The notes beneath the pieces were generated by a model. That model saw only the letters and a list, made by a program, of their open reading frames with translations, had not been told where the DNA came from and did not search any database. Position numbers and translations under genes: made by a program. DNA of 64,000 nucleotides, from positions 1,178,001-1,242,000 of the forward strand of contig NZ_PDJE01000001.1 in assembly GCF_002563955.1 (NCBI RefSeq). The letters run 5' to 3'. Shown in pieces: positions 26,142 through 34,947 of this stretch (its first letter is position 1; each line of letters opens with the position of its first letter). This stretch comes from Paramicrobacterium agarici (GTDB taxonomy: Bacteria; Actinomycetota; Actinomycetes; Actinomycetales; Microbacteriaceae).

Positions 26142-26723
26142 TCAAGCGTCCTCGAGATCGCTGTCGACGGCAAGAAAGTCCAGTGCATACGGATCGCGGG
26201 TGAGCTGTTGCGCAAGCTCCGGATCGCGGAGGTCAAGCGCTCCGCCGAAATTCGTCGGTGCACTAGCTTCTCGTTCGTGGAGTTTCGTCGCGATTTGATG
26301 ATTGAGGACCGCGCGACTCCATCCGTGGTGCGCGGCCTTCGCAGCGTACCAATCGCGCGCATGTTGCTCTGTGAGCTTCTCCAGGAGCATCACGACATGC
26401 CCCCACGGCAATTGGCCAACAGGCTGTTGGCCAATTGCATCTTCAGGCCATGCGTTCGCGAAACGGCGCATCGACTTCAGATTCGCGACGGAGAAACCCT
26501 TCATCGAAGGGAACTCTGCTCGGAGGTCATCAGCTAGATGCTTGAGGACGCCAGCTCCCCATGCTGCGTGCTTTTACCGTTCGAGGATCGTTCGCCCGAT
26601 GCGCCACCACAACAGCAGAAGCTGCGTATTCGCCTTTCGTTGTGCCTGGAAGCGAGCGTTGTGGACGTGACGTTTGAGTTCTTCGAGTGTGGATGCGTAG
26701 TCGTCAGGAATGAGCGCGGACAT
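26142..26723 (-). pseudogene. Decayed DUF1016/YhcG-type nuclease gene
   Basis: Reading from the ATG at 26723, the frame encodes a DUF1016 N-terminal domain (SALIPDDYASTLEELK), is broken by an in-frame TAA at 26574-26576 (codon 50), and continues in the same frame as LADDLRAEFPSMKGFS, QQPVGQLPWGHVVMLLEKL and HGWSRAVLNHQIATKLHER. It then stops after about 193 codons. Intact YhcG-like proteins are about 340-380 residues and end in a PD-(D/E)XK nuclease domain, which is absent here. GC is lower than in neighbouring genes. It is a relic of a mobile or defence-associated nuclease inserted between folA and an oxidoreductase gene. Confidence 0.82.
26408..26438. repeat. Perfect 31-bp palindrome inside the DUF1016 relic
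   Basis: GCAATTGGCCAACAG at 26408-26422 and its exact reverse complement at 26424-26438 flank a single G. It encodes the conserved QQPVGQ segment of the DUF1016 family, so the symmetry may be a by-product of codon choice, although it is perfect over 15 bp per arm. Confidence 0.6.
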
Positions 26724-26833
26724 GGCGTGACCGTAAGCTGCGCGTCTGACACAGCCGGTTCGTGACGTTCGAGCGTGCTTAGCAACGCCGTCGCTCCAGC
26801 ACTGCTACGTTGGCCTCAAGCGAAGGGGCCTCA

Positions 26834-27754
26834 ATGGCACACCACACCATCGGACTTATCGGCGCTGGATTCATGGCCGCGACACACGCTGCGGCGTGGG
26901 CGCAGCTCGGAGCAGAGATTGTTGTGTGGTCACCACGTTCTGCCCAGTCGTTCGCGTCACAGCACGGCGTAGCGGCCGCCGACTCGTTTGAAGACCTGCT
27001 GCACCGAGCGACAATCGTCGACATTGCGTCTCCAACACCGCATCACGCCGAGCAGATTCGAGCGGCGATCTCCGCCGATCTGCCCATCGTGTGCGAAAAA
27101 CCGGTTGCACGCACCACCGACGTCGCGCGGGACCTCGTGCTCTCGGCCGAGGCTGCCGGCATTCCGCTCCTGCCCGCGCACGTCGTGCGGTACATGGATG
27201 CCTATGCGAGGGCGCACGCGGCCGTGGCGAGCGGCGCGCTCGGCAGAGTCTCACGAGCGACGTTCACGCGCGAGGCAGCGACGCCGGCCGGCGGAACATG
27301 GTTTGACGACGACGCAGCGTCCGGCGGCATCCTCATGGATTTTCTCATTCACGACTTCGATCAGGCCCGCTGGATGTTCGGCGAGGTGCAGCGCGTCGAG
27401 GCGACGCAGCATCCGGCGACGGAGGGCGGCATCGTTCCCGCCCTCGTCGAGGCGCGCGTCGAGCTGACACACGTCGGCGGGGCGGTCACGAACGTCGTCG
27501 GGCGGTGGGGACCACCCGAGACGGAGTTCCGGACGACGTTCCGCATCGACGGCGATGCGGGAGAGTTCGACCACGACCTCTCCGTCGAACCGCACAAGGG
27601 CGACGCCTATCGTGCACAGCTCAGTGATTTCGCCGACGCCATCACTGACGGCGCGCCCGCACGCGTGACCGCCGCAGACGGCCTCGCCGCCGTGCGCATT
27701 GCCGAGGCGGCACATCGCTCGGCAGCATCCGGAACCCCTGTCGGCCTGATCTGA
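26834..27754 (+). CDS. Gfo/Idh/MocA-family oxidoreductase
   Basis: A 306-residue NAD(P)-dependent oxidoreductase. The Rossmann fold starts [16 protein letters not shown], and [10 protein letters not shown] carries the conserved Glu-Lys-Pro of the family, followed by the alpha/beta substrate domain. Members act on sugars, inositols or related polyols. The substrate is not evident and no sugar transporter is adjacent. The ATG was chosen because GAAGGGG lies 6 nt upstream. It stands alone next to the DUF1016 relic. Confidence 0.87.
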   Translation: MAHHTIGLIGAGFMAATHAAAWAQLGAEIVVWSPRSAQSFASQHGVAAADSFEDLLHRATIVDIASPTPHHAEQIRAAISADLPIVCEKPVARTTDVARDLVLSAEAAGIPLLPAHVVRYMDAYARAHAAVASGALGRVSRATFTREAATPAGGTWFDDDAASGGILMDFLIHDFDQARWMFGEVQRVEATQHPATEGGIVPALVEARVELTHVGGAVTNVVGRWGPPETEFRTTFRIDGDAGEFDHDLSVEPHKGDAYRAQLSDFADAITDGAPARVTAADGLAAVRIAEAAHRSAASGTPVGLI

Positions 27755-27818
27755 TCGTACGGCGAAATCTGAAAGCCTGACGGATGCTTCGCCGCCCGCG
27801 AAGTGTCAGCATAGAGAT

Positions 27819-28103
27819 ATGCCGCAGACCACGCATGACCCGCGACTCGACGAGCAGCTGACGCTCGGATCGCCGTGGGTGACGATCGTGTGGGACGACC
27901 CGGTCAACCTCATGACGTACGTGGCGTTCGTGTTCCGCAGCTATTTCGGCATGAGCAGGCAGAAGGCGGAACGGCTGATGCTGAAGGTGCATAATGACGG
28001 ACGGGCTGTCGTCGCGAGCGGCACGCGCGAAGAGATGGAGCGGCACGTCAGCGCAATGCACGGTTACGGGCTCATGGCGACGCTTCAGAAGGCGGACGAG
28101 TGA
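27819..28103 (+). CDS. clpS: ClpS adaptor
   Basis: A 94-residue ClpS. The core [20 protein letters not shown] contains the Asp-Asp-Pro that recognises N-degrons, and [16 protein letters not shown] with [10 protein letters not shown] completes the domain. It delivers substrates with destabilising N-termini to the ClpC or ClpA unfoldase. It is followed directly by the DUF2017 gene with a TGATG overlap, the standard actinobacterial pairing. Confidence 0.95.
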   Translation: MPQTTHDPRLDEQLTLGSPWVTIVWDDPVNLMTYVAFVFRSYFGMSRQKAERLMLKVHNDGRAVVASGTREEMERHVSAMHGYGLMATLQKADE

Positions 28104-28624
28104 TGCAGGCATTTCGCAGGTCGGGCGATCACGTCGAGGCCCAATTCGAAGACATCGAAGTCTCGGTGCTGACCAACCTCACTGAGCAGCTGCGCTCGCT
28201 CATCGACGGGGTGGCGGCAGGCGCAGCCGTCGACGATGCCGCGGGGGAGCGGCTCTTTCCCGCTGCCTACACCGACGACGACGAAGCAGCCGCCGAGTTT
28301 CGGCGCTTCACGGTCGACGAGCTCGCGCAGAGCAAGAAGGCTGACGCGGATGCTGTGCTGACGACGTTTCGCGAGCATGGCGCGCTTCCCGTGCAGATGG
28401 GGCGAACGGCGGTCGTGCGCATTGACCGTGAGCTGGCGCTGCAGTGGATGCGGTCGCTCACCGATCTGCGGCTGAGTCTCGACTCGCGCATCGCGGAACC
28501 GACCGAGGAGCTCGTGGCGGAGTTGAGTGATGACGACGTCGAGTCGCTGCGGGGAATGTACGACTGGCTGACCTTCGTGCAGGGAACCTTGATTGAGGCG
28601 GTCGAGGAGCTCGACGCGCTCTGA
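28103..28624 (+). CDS. DUF2017 protein, clpS partner
   Basis: A 173-residue acidic, helical protein of family DUF2017 (FRRFTVDEL, ALQWMRSLTDLRL, MYDWLTFVQGTLIEAV). Its role is unknown, but the gene almost always follows clpS in actinobacteria, which suggests a link to N-degron proteolysis (inference). The ATG overlaps the clpS stop (TGATG); a GTG one codon earlier is also possible. Confidence 0.88.
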   Translation: MQAFRRSGDHVEAQFEDIEVSVLTNLTEQLRSLIDGVAAGAAVDDAAGERLFPAAYTDDDEAAAEFRRFTVDELAQSKKADADAVLTTFREHGALPVQMGRTAVVRIDRELALQWMRSLTDLRLSLDSRIAEPTEELVAELSDDDVESLRGMYDWLTFVQGTLIEAVEELDAL

Positions 28625-28631
28625 CACAGCG

Positions 28632-28637
28632 TATGGT
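28632..28637 (+). promoter_or_regulatory. Leaderless -10 box of the hydroquinone-reductase gene
   Basis: TATGGT, 6 nt, then the ATG. It fixes the start at MAESTDAGG. Confidence 0.6.
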
Positions 28638-28643
28638 CGAGAC

Positions 28644-29669
28644 ATGGCTGAATCAACGGATGCTGGTGGTCGCTACGTGGAGCCGGGGAAACCCTACGAC
28701 CGCGACACCAACTACATTGAAGATCGCATTACGCGCGATGGCCGCGACGGATGGCCCGTCGAGGCAGGGCGCTATCGTCTGATCGCCGCACGCGCGTGCC
28801 CGTGGGCGAACCGCACGATCATTGTGCGGCGCCTTCTGGGACTCGAAGACGCCATCTCGCTCGGCCTCCCCGGGCCGACGCATGATCAGCGCAGCTGGAC
28901 GTTCGACCTCGACCCCGGCGGCGTCGATCCCGTGCTCGGCATCGAGCGCCTGCAGCAGGCATACTTCGCGCGCTTCAGCGGCTACCCGCGTGGTATCACG
29001 GTGCCCGCCATCGTCGATATTCCAAGCGGAGCAGTCGTCACGAACAACTTCCCGCAGATCACGATCGACTTTGAAACCGAGTGGACGGAGTTCCACCGCG
29101 AGGGCGCGCCCGACTTGTACCCGAAGGCGCTGCGCGAGGAGATCGACGAAGTCAACCGGTACGTTTACCACGAGGTGAACAACGGCGTCTACAAGGCCGG
29201 GTTCGCGGGGTCACAAGAGGCGTACGAACACGCCTACACCGAGCTGTTCGACCGTCTCGACTGGCTAAGCGCGCGCCTCGAGAATCAGCGGTACCTTGTC
29301 GGCGACACGATCACCGAGGCCGACATTCGGCTGTTCACCACTCTCGCGCGGTTCGACGCCGTCTACAACGGGCACTTCAAGTGCAATCGATCGAAGCTGG
29401 CCGAGATGCCCGTGCTCTGGGCTTACGCGCGCGACCTCTTTCAGACGCCGGGATTCGGCGACACGATCGACTTCGCGCAGATCAAAGCCCACTACTACCT
29501 CGTGCACCGCGATATCAATCCGAGCGGCATTGTTCCCGTCGGTCCCGACGAGACGGTCTGGCTCACGCCGCACGGGCGCGACGAGCTGGGAGGGCGCCCA
29601 TTCGGTGACGGCACGCCCCCGCCTCCGCCGCGCGAAGGCGAGGGCGTTCCCGAGCTGCGCTCCGCGTGA
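28644..29669 (+). CDS. Thiol-dependent hydroquinone reductase (Xi-class GST/ECM4 family)
   Basis: A 341-residue protein of the YqjG/ECM4 family. The active-site cysteine is Cys52 in ARACPWANRT, in a thioredoxin-like domain, and the C-terminal half is an all-helical GST domain (ITEADIRLFTTLARFDAVY is a family hallmark). In proteobacteria these enzymes reduce glutathionyl-hydroquinones. Actinobacteria make mycothiol instead of glutathione, so this homologue likely acts on mycothiol conjugates (inference). The start is set by a -10 box 6 nt upstream. Confidence 0.87.
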   Translation: MAESTDAGGRYVEPGKPYDRDTNYIEDRITRDGRDGWPVEAGRYRLIAARACPWANRTIIVRRLLGLEDAISLGLPGPTHDQRSWTFDLDPGGVDPVLGIERLQQAYFARFSGYPRGITVPAIVDIPSGAVVTNNFPQITIDFETEWTEFHREGAPDLYPKALREEIDEVNRYVYHEVNNGVYKAGFAGSQEAYEHAYTELFDRLDWLSARLENQRYLVGDTITEADIRLFTTLARFDAVYNGHFKCNRSKLAEMPVLWAYARDLFQTPGFGDTIDFAQIKAHYYLVHRDINPSGIVPVGPDETVWLTPHGRDELGGRPFGDGTPPPPPREGEGVPELRSA

Positions 29670-29702
29670 GGGGTGCGTGCCCTACCTGCCAGAGTGACGA
29701 CC

Positions 29703-30263
29703 TCAGATGCGCCCACGCTCGTCGATGGGCCGGCTGCGGTATGCGCGCCAGTCAGCGAGCAGCTGCTCGCGAGTGCCCTCAGGATGCTGTGAGCGCCACG
29801 CCCGCGTAAATCTGTTGTACTCGAACTGCGCACCGATCGGCTTCGCCACAACCTCGCGGGTGGCACGCCAGTGCGCGAGTGCATCGGCGAAGGTCTGGCT
29901 GCCATCGGTCTCCGCGAAAAACTGGCGCATGGGCTCGTCGAATGTGAAACGGCTTCCGACCTGCTCCACGAACCACGCCCGGACCAGCTGACTGCAGCGC
30001 TGGCCGCGCGGAATCACGGTCGAGCGGTTGAGGGGAGCGACCAGCTGCGGCCCACCCGATCGGCGCCGAGCGGGCTCATCGAAGGCTCGGTCGCTGAGGT
30101 GCGCGGCGATCCTCGCGCTCAGTACGTCTTTGCTGCCAGACGCCGAGACACCGAGCGACCGCGCGAAGCGCTGCAATTCTTCTTTCAACCAGTACCACCG
30201 CCGGAACTCCTGCTCGGAAAGCGCCGCGCTGAGAGCGGGACGAGGCCGGGATTCGTCGATCAT
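29703..30263 (-). CDS. SAP-like / DUF6434 domain protein
   Basis: A 186-residue soluble protein. The N-terminal third (LKEELQRFARSLGVSASGSK, then VLSARIAAHL) looks like a SAP-type helix-extension-helix, a fold often used to bind nucleic acid. The rest, with RSTVIPRGQRCSQLVRAWF and HPEGTREQLLADWRAYRS, matches a DUF6434-like region. The function is unknown. It is a single gene, convergent with the hydroquinone reductase gene and divergent from the glycosyltransferase gene. Confidence 0.75.
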   Translation of the reverse strand: MIDESRPRPALSAALSEQEFRRWYWLKEELQRFARSLGVSASGSKDVLSARIAAHLSDRAFDEPARRRSGGPQLVAPLNRSTVIPRGQRCSQLVRAWFVEQVGSRFTFDEPMRQFFAETDGSQTFADALAHWRATREVVAKPIGAQFEYNRFTRAWRSQHPEGTREQLLADWRAYRSRPIDERGRI

Positions 30264-30337
30264 GCGTCAATTCTGCAGCATCCTCGATCATGCCGAGAGC
30301 CGGGACAGCAGACCCTGACCGGTAGGCTTAGTTGACC

Positions 30338-31519
30338 ATGCACATCATGATCGCGACTGACCAGCACGCGGAGTCGCTCGGTGGTGCGCAGGTATCAATC
30401 CGGCTGCAGAAGAAGTTTCTCGAGAAGGCCGGGCACCGGGTCTCGATCGTCGCGCCCGGGATGCATCGCGATCATCCGCACGACCCCTGCTACGTGGACC
30501 TTCCCTCATTCCCCATCACGGTCGACCGCGAGTACGCGCTGACACGACCGGGGCGCCGTAGCGACCGCATCCTCGACGCCGAGATGGTGCAACGCGAACC
30601 CGTGCACGTCGTGCACATTCAGGGGGACTTCTGGGGAGCGGTCATCGGCCTGCGATACGCGCGTCGTCACGGCATTCCCGTTGTTCTGACGTTCCACAAC
30701 AACATGGAGTTCGGTCTGCGCAAGACCGTGCCGTTCCCCAAGCTCGTTACCAAACTGCTGCTCAGCATCGAGGGGCGTTCGCTCGGGGGACAGATGTCGC
30801 TGCTGCGCCCGGACGCCTGGCGTTATCTCAATGAGCTTGCCCTGCGAGCGGATGCTGTCACGGCGCCCAGCAATCACTTCGCCGCGCTGCTGCGACAGAA
30901 GGGCGTTGCGCAGCAAATCGACGTGGTGCGCACCGGCACCGATGACGACGTGATCGACGACGTGCTCGCGAGCGTCGACCGCGAGAAGACATCGCGCCCG
31001 ACCATCGTGTGGATGGGGCGCATGAGTCATGAAAAACGCGTTCTCGAGTTTCTGCAGGCTGTCGACGCATCGGGAGCGAACGCCGAGGTGCGCCTCTATG
31101 GGCAGGGGCTGCTGCTGTCGAGAGCCCGCGAGTTCGTGGCCAAGCACCGCATGACCGATCGCGTGATCTTCTCGGGAAAGGTGCCCTACCGCAACGCCCT
31201 CGAGGCGATCGCCCGGGCCGACGCCCTCGCGCAGACCTCGATCGGTTTTGAAACGCAGGGCATGACCGTCTTCGAAGCGGCGGCGCTCGGCACGACATCG
31301 ATCGTGTGCGACCCGGCGATCGCCGCAGAGCTGCCCGAGGGCGTGTACGTCGAACCGGCGGACGACTCGGTGGCGGCGCTCGCCGAGACGATCGCGCGCG
31401 TCGTCGATTCGACAGCATCCGGTGAACTGACCCGCCCCTCACCGAACGCTGCAGAGTCACTGCGGCAAAGCGCCCAGACCGCGCGCATGATCGAGATCTA
31501 CGAGCGCATCACGGCGTAA
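30338..31519 (+). CDS. GT4-family glycosyltransferase
   Basis: A 393-residue GT-B fold glycosyltransferase. The N-terminal acceptor domain begins MHIMIATDQHAESLGGAQVS; the donor domain has VWMGRMSHEKRVLEFLQAV and the sugar-nucleotide motif EFVAKHRMTDRVIFSG, with the ExxxxxxxE element in FETQGMTVFEAAALG. It probably transfers a hexose from a nucleotide or mannosyl donor to a lipid or glycan at the membrane. No other cell-wall genes are adjacent, so the acceptor is unknown. ATG was chosen over a TTG two codons upstream. Confidence 0.88.
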   Translation: MHIMIATDQHAESLGGAQVSIRLQKKFLEKAGHRVSIVAPGMHRDHPHDPCYVDLPSFPITVDREYALTRPGRRSDRILDAEMVQREPVHVVHIQGDFWGAVIGLRYARRHGIPVVLTFHNNMEFGLRKTVPFPKLVTKLLLSIEGRSLGGQMSLLRPDAWRYLNELALRADAVTAPSNHFAALLRQKGVAQQIDVVRTGTDDDVIDDVLASVDREKTSRPTIVWMGRMSHEKRVLEFLQAVDASGANAEVRLYGQGLLLSRAREFVAKHRMTDRVIFSGKVPYRNALEAIARADALAQTSIGFETQGMTVFEAAALGTTSIVCDPAIAAELPEGVYVEPADDSVAALAETIARVVDSTASGELTRPSPNAAESLRQSAQTARMIEIYERITA

Positions 31520-31637
31520 GCCCAGTGGCGGTTCGCGGACGTGCTGCTCAGCAGCATCCGAGAGTCGCCATGGTGACTGTGACGAAATGTGAAACGCCGA
31601 AGATGACGGATGCTGCGTCAGCACGCATTCTTAGTGC

Positions 31638-33026
31638 ATGACCCGTCAGATTCGCTTCAACGCCTTCGATATGAACTGTGTCGCCCACCAGTCGTCCGGG
31701 CTGTGGCGCCACCCCGACGATAAGTCCCGCAACTACAACACGCTCGACTACTGGACGCATCTCGCGAAGGTGCTCGAGCGCGGCAAGTTTGACGGGCTGT
31801 TCATCGCCGACGTGCTCGGCACCTACGATGTTTACGGCTCGAGCAACGAGGGCGCGATCAAGCACGGTGCGCAGGTGCCCGTCAACGATCCGCTCATGCT
31901 CGTCTCGGCCATGGCGGCGGTGACCGAGAATCTCGGATTCGGCGTGACGGCGGGAACGGCGTATGAGCACCCGTACCCGTTCGCGCGGCGCCTGACGACA
32001 CTCGACCACCTCACGCGCGGCCGCGTGGGCTGGAACGTCGTCACGGGATACCTGCCGAGTGCCGCGCGCAACATGGGGCACGACGACCAGATGGAGCACG
32101 ACGACCGCTACGACTACGCCGACGAGTACCTCGAAGTGCTGTACAAGCTGTGGGAAGGCTCGTGGGAAGACGACGCCGTGCAATTCGACCGCGAGTCGGG
32201 AGTGTTCACCGACCCGAGCAAGGTGCACGAAATCGGGCACGAGGGCAAGAACTTCACTGTTCCCGGCATCCACATCTCTGAGCCCAGCCCGCAGCGCACC
32301 CCGGTGATCTACCAGGCCGGTGCCTCGCCGCGCGGCGTCGCATTCGCTGCCGAGAACGCGGAGGCCATCTTCATCGCGAACTCGACACGCGACGGCCTGC
32401 GCGACACGGTCACGCGCATTCGCGATGGTCTCGAGGCAGCGGGGCGCGGGCGCTACGACGCTCGCATTTACGCCCTCATCACCGTCATCACCGATTCGAC
32501 GCCCGAGAAGGCTCAAGCGAAGTTCGAGGACTACCTCAGTTACGCGAGCCCCGAGGGTGCCGCGGTGTTTCTCTCCGGGTGGATGGGCGTCGATCTCTCG
32601 CAGTACTCACTTGACGAGCCGGTCGGCAACGTCAAGAGCAATGCGATTCAGTCCGCCCTCGCAAACGTGCAGCGCGGCGCCGATGACGGCACCGTGTGGA
32701 CGGTCGGAGACATCGCCAAGCAGAGCGCGATCGGCGGGCTCGGCCCGTACATCGTGGGAAGCGGCGAAGAGATCGCCGACCAGCTGCAAGACATCGCCGA
32801 GCACGCGGATGTCGACGGGTTCAATCTCGCATACGCGGTGACGCCCGGCACGTTCGAAGACATCGTCGAGCACGTGATTCCTGTGCTGCAGGAGCGCGGG
32901 GCATACCAAACGGAGTACACCCCGGGAACTCTGCGCAACAAGCTGCAGGAAAAGGGCGACCGCGTTGCCCCGAGCCATCGGGCTGCGCGCTACAGCTACA
33001 AGAATCGGGTGCCGCAGCAAAGCTGA
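31638..33026 (+). CDS. LLM-class flavin monooxygenase, NtaA/DmoA family
   Basis: A 462-residue bacterial-luciferase-like monooxygenase. The opening RQIRFNAFDMNCVAHQSSGLW, read as two pieces (RQIRFNAFDMN and CVAHQSSGLW), with FDGLFIADVLGTYDVYG and the loop GRVGWNVVTGY, matches the NtaA/SnaA/DszA/DmoA subfamily. These two-component enzymes use FMNH2 supplied by a separate reductase to oxidise chelators, thioethers or sulfur heterocycles. No flavin reductase gene is adjacent. The 118 bases upstream hold two GGATGCTG-type octamers but no other gene. Confidence 0.88.
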   Translation: MTRQIRFNAFDMNCVAHQSSGLWRHPDDKSRNYNTLDYWTHLAKVLERGKFDGLFIADVLGTYDVYGSSNEGAIKHGAQVPVNDPLMLVSAMAAVTENLGFGVTAGTAYEHPYPFARRLTTLDHLTRGRVGWNVVTGYLPSAARNMGHDDQMEHDDRYDYADEYLEVLYKLWEGSWEDDAVQFDRESGVFTDPSKVHEIGHEGKNFTVPGIHISEPSPQRTPVIYQAGASPRGVAFAAENAEAIFIANSTRDGLRDTVTRIRDGLEAAGRGRYDARIYALITVITDSTPEKAQAKFEDYLSYASPEGAAVFLSGWMGVDLSQYSLDEPVGNVKSNAIQSALANVQRGADDGTVWTVGDIAKQSAIGGLGPYIVGSGEEIADQLQDIAEHADVDGFNLAYAVTPGTFEDIVEHVIPVLQERGAYQTEYTPGTLRNKLQEKGDRVAPSHRAARYSYKNRVPQQS

Positions 33027-33147
33027 CTGATTTCGGCTTGTCAGCACGTCGCAGGCCTGGCAATGCATCTTTTGGTCGATGTGACGTAAAGCCGCTCGCG
33101 CGTAGTCTCGCTGTGTGCCGGGACGTTTCCGGCAGGGAGAAGTGCCG

Positions 33148-34794
33148 ATGACGTCGGTGAAGCACGGGTCGAAGGGCAAACGGCGCTGGATCGGCCTCGG
33201 GATGCTTGCGGCATCCTTGTCGATGATCGTGCTCGATGGAACGATCGTGGGCGTCGCGCTGCCGACGCTCATCTCTGACCTCGACCTCGACGTGAGTGAG
33301 GCGCAATGGGTGAATGGCGTCTACTCCGTCGTGTTCGCCGCCCTTCTGCTGACCTCGGGGCGTCTCGGCGACCGGTTCGGCAGGCGCCGACTTCTGATCG
33401 CGGGAATCGTGGTCTTCGTCGCGGGCAGCGTGATCGCGGCATTCGCAACGTCGGCGAGCACGCTCATCGCAGCGCGTGTTGTGCAGGGCGTCGGCGGATC
33501 GCTCATTCTCCCCACAACGTTGTCGAGCGTGAATGCGACATTTCGCGGGCGTGATCGCGCCATCGCCTTCGGCGTCTGGGGAGCCGTCATCTCGGGCATG
33601 GCCGCGCTCGGTCCGCTCGCGGGCGGGTGGATCACGACGACGCTCACCTGGCAGTGGATCTTCATCGTCAATGTTCCACTCGGCGCGATTCTGATCGTCG
33701 GTGTGCTGATGACCGTCGACGAGTCGCGTGAACGAAGCGGGGCGCACGGCGTCGACGTCGTCGGACTGCTGCTGAGCGTCGCGGGCTTCGGCCTTCTGGT
33801 CTTCGGACTGATCGAAGGACAGTCTCTCGGATGGTGGGCGCCAGCGTCACCGTTGACGATTCTCGGGTGGACATGGGGGACGGATGCCGCGGTGTCGGCC
33901 GTGCCGATCGCGCTCGTGCTCGGCGCAGCATCCCTTGTCTTTTTTGCGATGTGGGAACAGCGTCGCGCTCGACGCAACGTCTCAGCGATTCTTGATCTCA
34001 GCCTGTTTCGCGTGAGCGCGTTCCGATGGGGAAATCTCGTCGCTCTCTGTGTCGCGATCGGGGAGTTCGGCTTGCTCTTCGTCCTTCCGCTATTCATCGT
34101 CAATGCCCTGGGCGTCAGCACGTTGCACGCGGGACTCGCGCTCGCTGCCATGGGGCTCGGAGCGTTCGTCGCCGGTGCTGAGGCGCGCCATATCTCTGCG
34201 CGGTTCTCAGCACCAACAACCGTGCTGATCGGGCTCGTGCTCGAGACCGTGGCCGTCTCAGCGCTTGTGTTCGTCGTGACAGCATCCATGTCTCTGTGGC
34301 TGCTTGCGGGCGTGCTCGTCGTCTATGGGCTCGGCTTGGGGCTCGCGTCAGCGCAGCTGACGGGAACGGTGCTCGCCGATATTCCGGTGGAGCAGTCGGG
34401 GCAGGGGTCGGCGACGCAGAGCACCGTGCGACAGGTGGGGTCTGCGCTCGGAACGGCCGTGATCGGAACGGTGCTCGCGGCGTCACTTGCGGGCGTGATT
34501 CCCGTGCATCTGGATGCTGTGGAGGGGTTGCCTTCTGAGCAGGCCGCGTCGATCTCTGACGCCACCGTGAGCGCGGCGGGCGGGACGATCGAGCCGCTGC
34601 GCGAGCAGGGCACGGATAGCGCGTTCGGTTCGGCTGCTCCTGATGTCGTGGAGGCGCTCTCTGAGGGCATGGCGGATGCTACGCGAATCTCAATCGCTGC
34701 TGCGGGAGGCTTTCTGGCGCTTGGCGCTATCGGTTCGACGGGCTTGCGAGCCTCGTCTCGTCGTGCGCGTCGCGTGTTTCGTGCTGCCTCGTGA
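33148..34794 (+). CDS. MFS drug exporter, DHA2 (14-TM) family
   Basis: A 548-residue proton-antiport exporter with 14 predicted helices. It has SMIVLDGTIVGVALPTL in helix 1 (motif D1 of the 14-TM family), LGDRFGRRR in the first cytoplasmic loop (motif A) and VVQGVGGSLILPTTLS (motif B). It likely exports hydrophobic drugs or dyes. The ATG was chosen because GGGAGAA lies about 8 nt upstream. A GTG at 33115, 11 codons earlier, has TAGTCT 6 nt upstream and could start a leaderless longer form. Confidence 0.9.
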   Translation: MTSVKHGSKGKRRWIGLGMLAASLSMIVLDGTIVGVALPTLISDLDLDVSEAQWVNGVYSVVFAALLLTSGRLGDRFGRRRLLIAGIVVFVAGSVIAAFATSASTLIAARVVQGVGGSLILPTTLSSVNATFRGRDRAIAFGVWGAVISGMAALGPLAGGWITTTLTWQWIFIVNVPLGAILIVGVLMTVDESRERSGAHGVDVVGLLLSVAGFGLLVFGLIEGQSLGWWAPASPLTILGWTWGTDAAVSAVPIALVLGAASLVFFAMWEQRRARRNVSAILDLSLFRVSAFRWGNLVALCVAIGEFGLLFVLPLFIVNALGVSTLHAGLALAAMGLGAFVAGAEARHISARFSAPTTVLIGLVLETVAVSALVFVVTASMSLWLLAGVLVVYGLGLGLASAQLTGTVLADIPVEQSGQGSATQSTVRQVGSALGTAVIGTVLAASLAGVIPVHLDAVEGLPSEQAASISDATVSAAGGTIEPLREQGTDSAFGSAAPDVVEALSEGMADATRISIAAAGGFLALGAIGSTGLRASSRRARRVFRAAS

Positions 34795-34947
34795 TCTGAT
34801 CGTCGTGCGCGTCGTTCTCACTCCTGGTCTCACCGCGGCTGATAACTCTCCGTCCACAGGCAACGTGTGTTTCAACTTGTTCACAATGCAACTCTGACCG
34901 GGTCTTCTGTCGGCGGCAATGTCAGTGGGTCCTGGAAGACTGTTGGC

